From Sutterellaceae bacterium (GTDB lineage: Bacteria > Pseudomonadota > Gammaproteobacteria > Burkholderiales > Burkholderiaceae_F): a DNA stretch of 5,516 nt. Positions 4,729 through 5,516 of the stretch are shown piece after piece (position 1 is the first letter of the stretch; every line of letters begins with the position of its first letter). The notes beneath the pieces are model-generated. The model was not told the origin of the DNA and did no database searches. It worked only from the letters and a program-made list of their open reading frames with translations. The stretch is from the NCBI GenBank assembly GCA_030531135.1, contig JAUNOJ010000124.1:1-5516 (forward strand). The letters are read 5' to 3'. A program made the position numbers and the translations under genes.

Positions 4729-5516
4729 TTACTTACTTTCGAGCCAATCGATCACCATATCGGCAATCTCGTGGCTATTCGTATCGTGCATGAGCATGTG
4801 CGAATTGCCGCGAATGCCAAGATCGGGAAGATAACGCATCACCGCCTTGCCGCCGGCTCGGTTAACACGATCGACAAAAGCTTGGCAACCCTTCAGACGC
4901 GGAATCCAGTTGCCGGCATTACCGGGCAATCCGGTGGAAGCCTCCAGATGGTCGCCATACATCACCATTAAAGGAATATTCTTGATTTTGGCAATATCGG
5001 CATCAGTCAACTGATCATTCTTGCAGGAGCCCGGCTCCAACATCACCATCGCTTTGACGGGCTTGGGGTCAATCAGAGCGATATCCATCGGAAAGGCGCC
5101 CGATTGCGAATGCCCGACGACGATTGCCCCACCCAAAGCCTTGACCAAGTCCGACGTGTTCTTCAAGGTCGGGTTGGGAGTGGGCACGGCTGAGGTCAGA
5201 TCGGGAATCCCGACTTTGGAAAGTTCGTCGAAATATTTGCTCGGGAACTTGGTATCGGCATAGGTTTTGCCCCACTCCGGCCCCACGCGCATGTTGATCC
5301 ACAAGGCGTATTTGTCGCCCGGGCGAACCATTTTCGGTTGGTCTTTAGCCGGCGTCTGACCGGCACCCACGCGATTAAAGATTGCCTGGTTAAAGCCCGA
5401 ACGAGCCCGGCCCACTTGATCGATCACGTAAGTCGGATAGTCTTTGCGCACGAAGTACTCGAACCACCCCATGCGGCCGTCGGGCGTCCAGTTCCAAACG
5501 GCGCCGCTTTGCCCGG
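4729..5516 (-). CDS. Alpha/beta-hydrolase, esterase-like (C-terminal part, cut by window edge)
   Basis: The reading frame enters from the right edge and ends with TAA at 4731-4729; 261 residues are visible. An ATG at 5472 lies inside the frame and is not the real start, since GQSGAVWNWTPDGR precedes it in phase and belongs to the same fold (the WxxTPDGRxGW lead-in to the strand YVIDQVGRARS). The nucleophile elbow is GHSQSG (visible residues 134-139, S136), a variant of GxSxG with serine in the last place. The likely acid is D188 in VMYGDHLE, and the histidine is H239 in GNSHMLMHD, so the catalytic triad is complete and in the right order. C164 and C210 could form a disulfide if the protein is exported; the N-terminus that would show a signal peptide is missing. 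The substrate is unknown. The gene is convergent with the ATPase. Confidence 0.85.
   Translation of the reverse strand, partial: GQSGAVWNWTPDGRMGWFEYFVRKDYPTYVIDQVGRARSGFNQAIFNRVGAGQTPAKDQPKMVRPGDKYALWINMRVGPEWGKTYADTKFPSKYFDELSKVGIPDLTSAVPTPNPTLKNTSDLVKALGGAIVVGHSQSGAFPMDIALIDPKPVKAMVMLEPGSCKNDQLTDADIAKIKNIPLMVMYGDHLEASTGLPGNAGNWIPRLKGCQAFVDRVNRAGGKAVMRYLPDLGIRGNSHMLMHDTNSHEIADMVIDWLESK

Overview
The window reads as an ordinary chromosomal stretch of a proteobacterium with mid-range GC. A host-associated betaproteobacterium (Burkholderiales, Sutterellaceae-like) is my best guess, from the style of the Ppk2, the periplasmic chalcone-isomerase-like protein and the exported esterase. That assignment is an inference from protein style, not a database result.

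Layout from left to right. (1) Positions 1-568, minus strand: the N-terminal part of a TnpB (OrfB) protein of an IS200/IS605-type element that leaves the window on the left. No tnpA lies upstream of it. (2) Positions 569-986: about 420 bases without a gene, holding several inverted repeats, a good promoter and a convincing Fur box. (3) Positions 987-1256: a small heavy-metal-associated (HMA) metal-binding protein, closed by a strong terminator. (4) Positions 1337-2413, minus strand: a class I-type polyphosphate kinase 2. (5) Positions 2550-3119: an exported chalcone-isomerase-like protein with its own terminator, divergent from ppk2. (6) Positions 3165-4686: an AT-richer block with a degenerate 33-34 bp tandem repeat, a possible 13-codon leader ORF, an RNA hairpin over the Shine-Dalgarno, and an AAA_14/DUF4143 ATPase with a PD-(D/E)XK-like C-terminal motif. 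(7) Positions 4729-5516, minus strand: the C-terminal part of an alpha/beta-hydrolase (esterase-like) that leaves the window on the right.

The genes do not form one pathway. Ppk2, the HMA protein, the CHI-like protein and the hydrolase look like independent single-gene units, two of them closed by clear intrinsic terminators. The part most worth a second look is the ATPase block. It sits between two convergently oriented host genes, has its own composition, and carries an unusually elaborate 5' region. Four repeat units with very even spacing end at a ribosome-binding site. That site can be masked by a hairpin and lies inside an overlapping mini-ORF, so the gene appears to be controlled at both DNA and translation level. 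The second point of interest is the iron-type (Fur) operator in front of a protein that would normally be called a copper chaperone.
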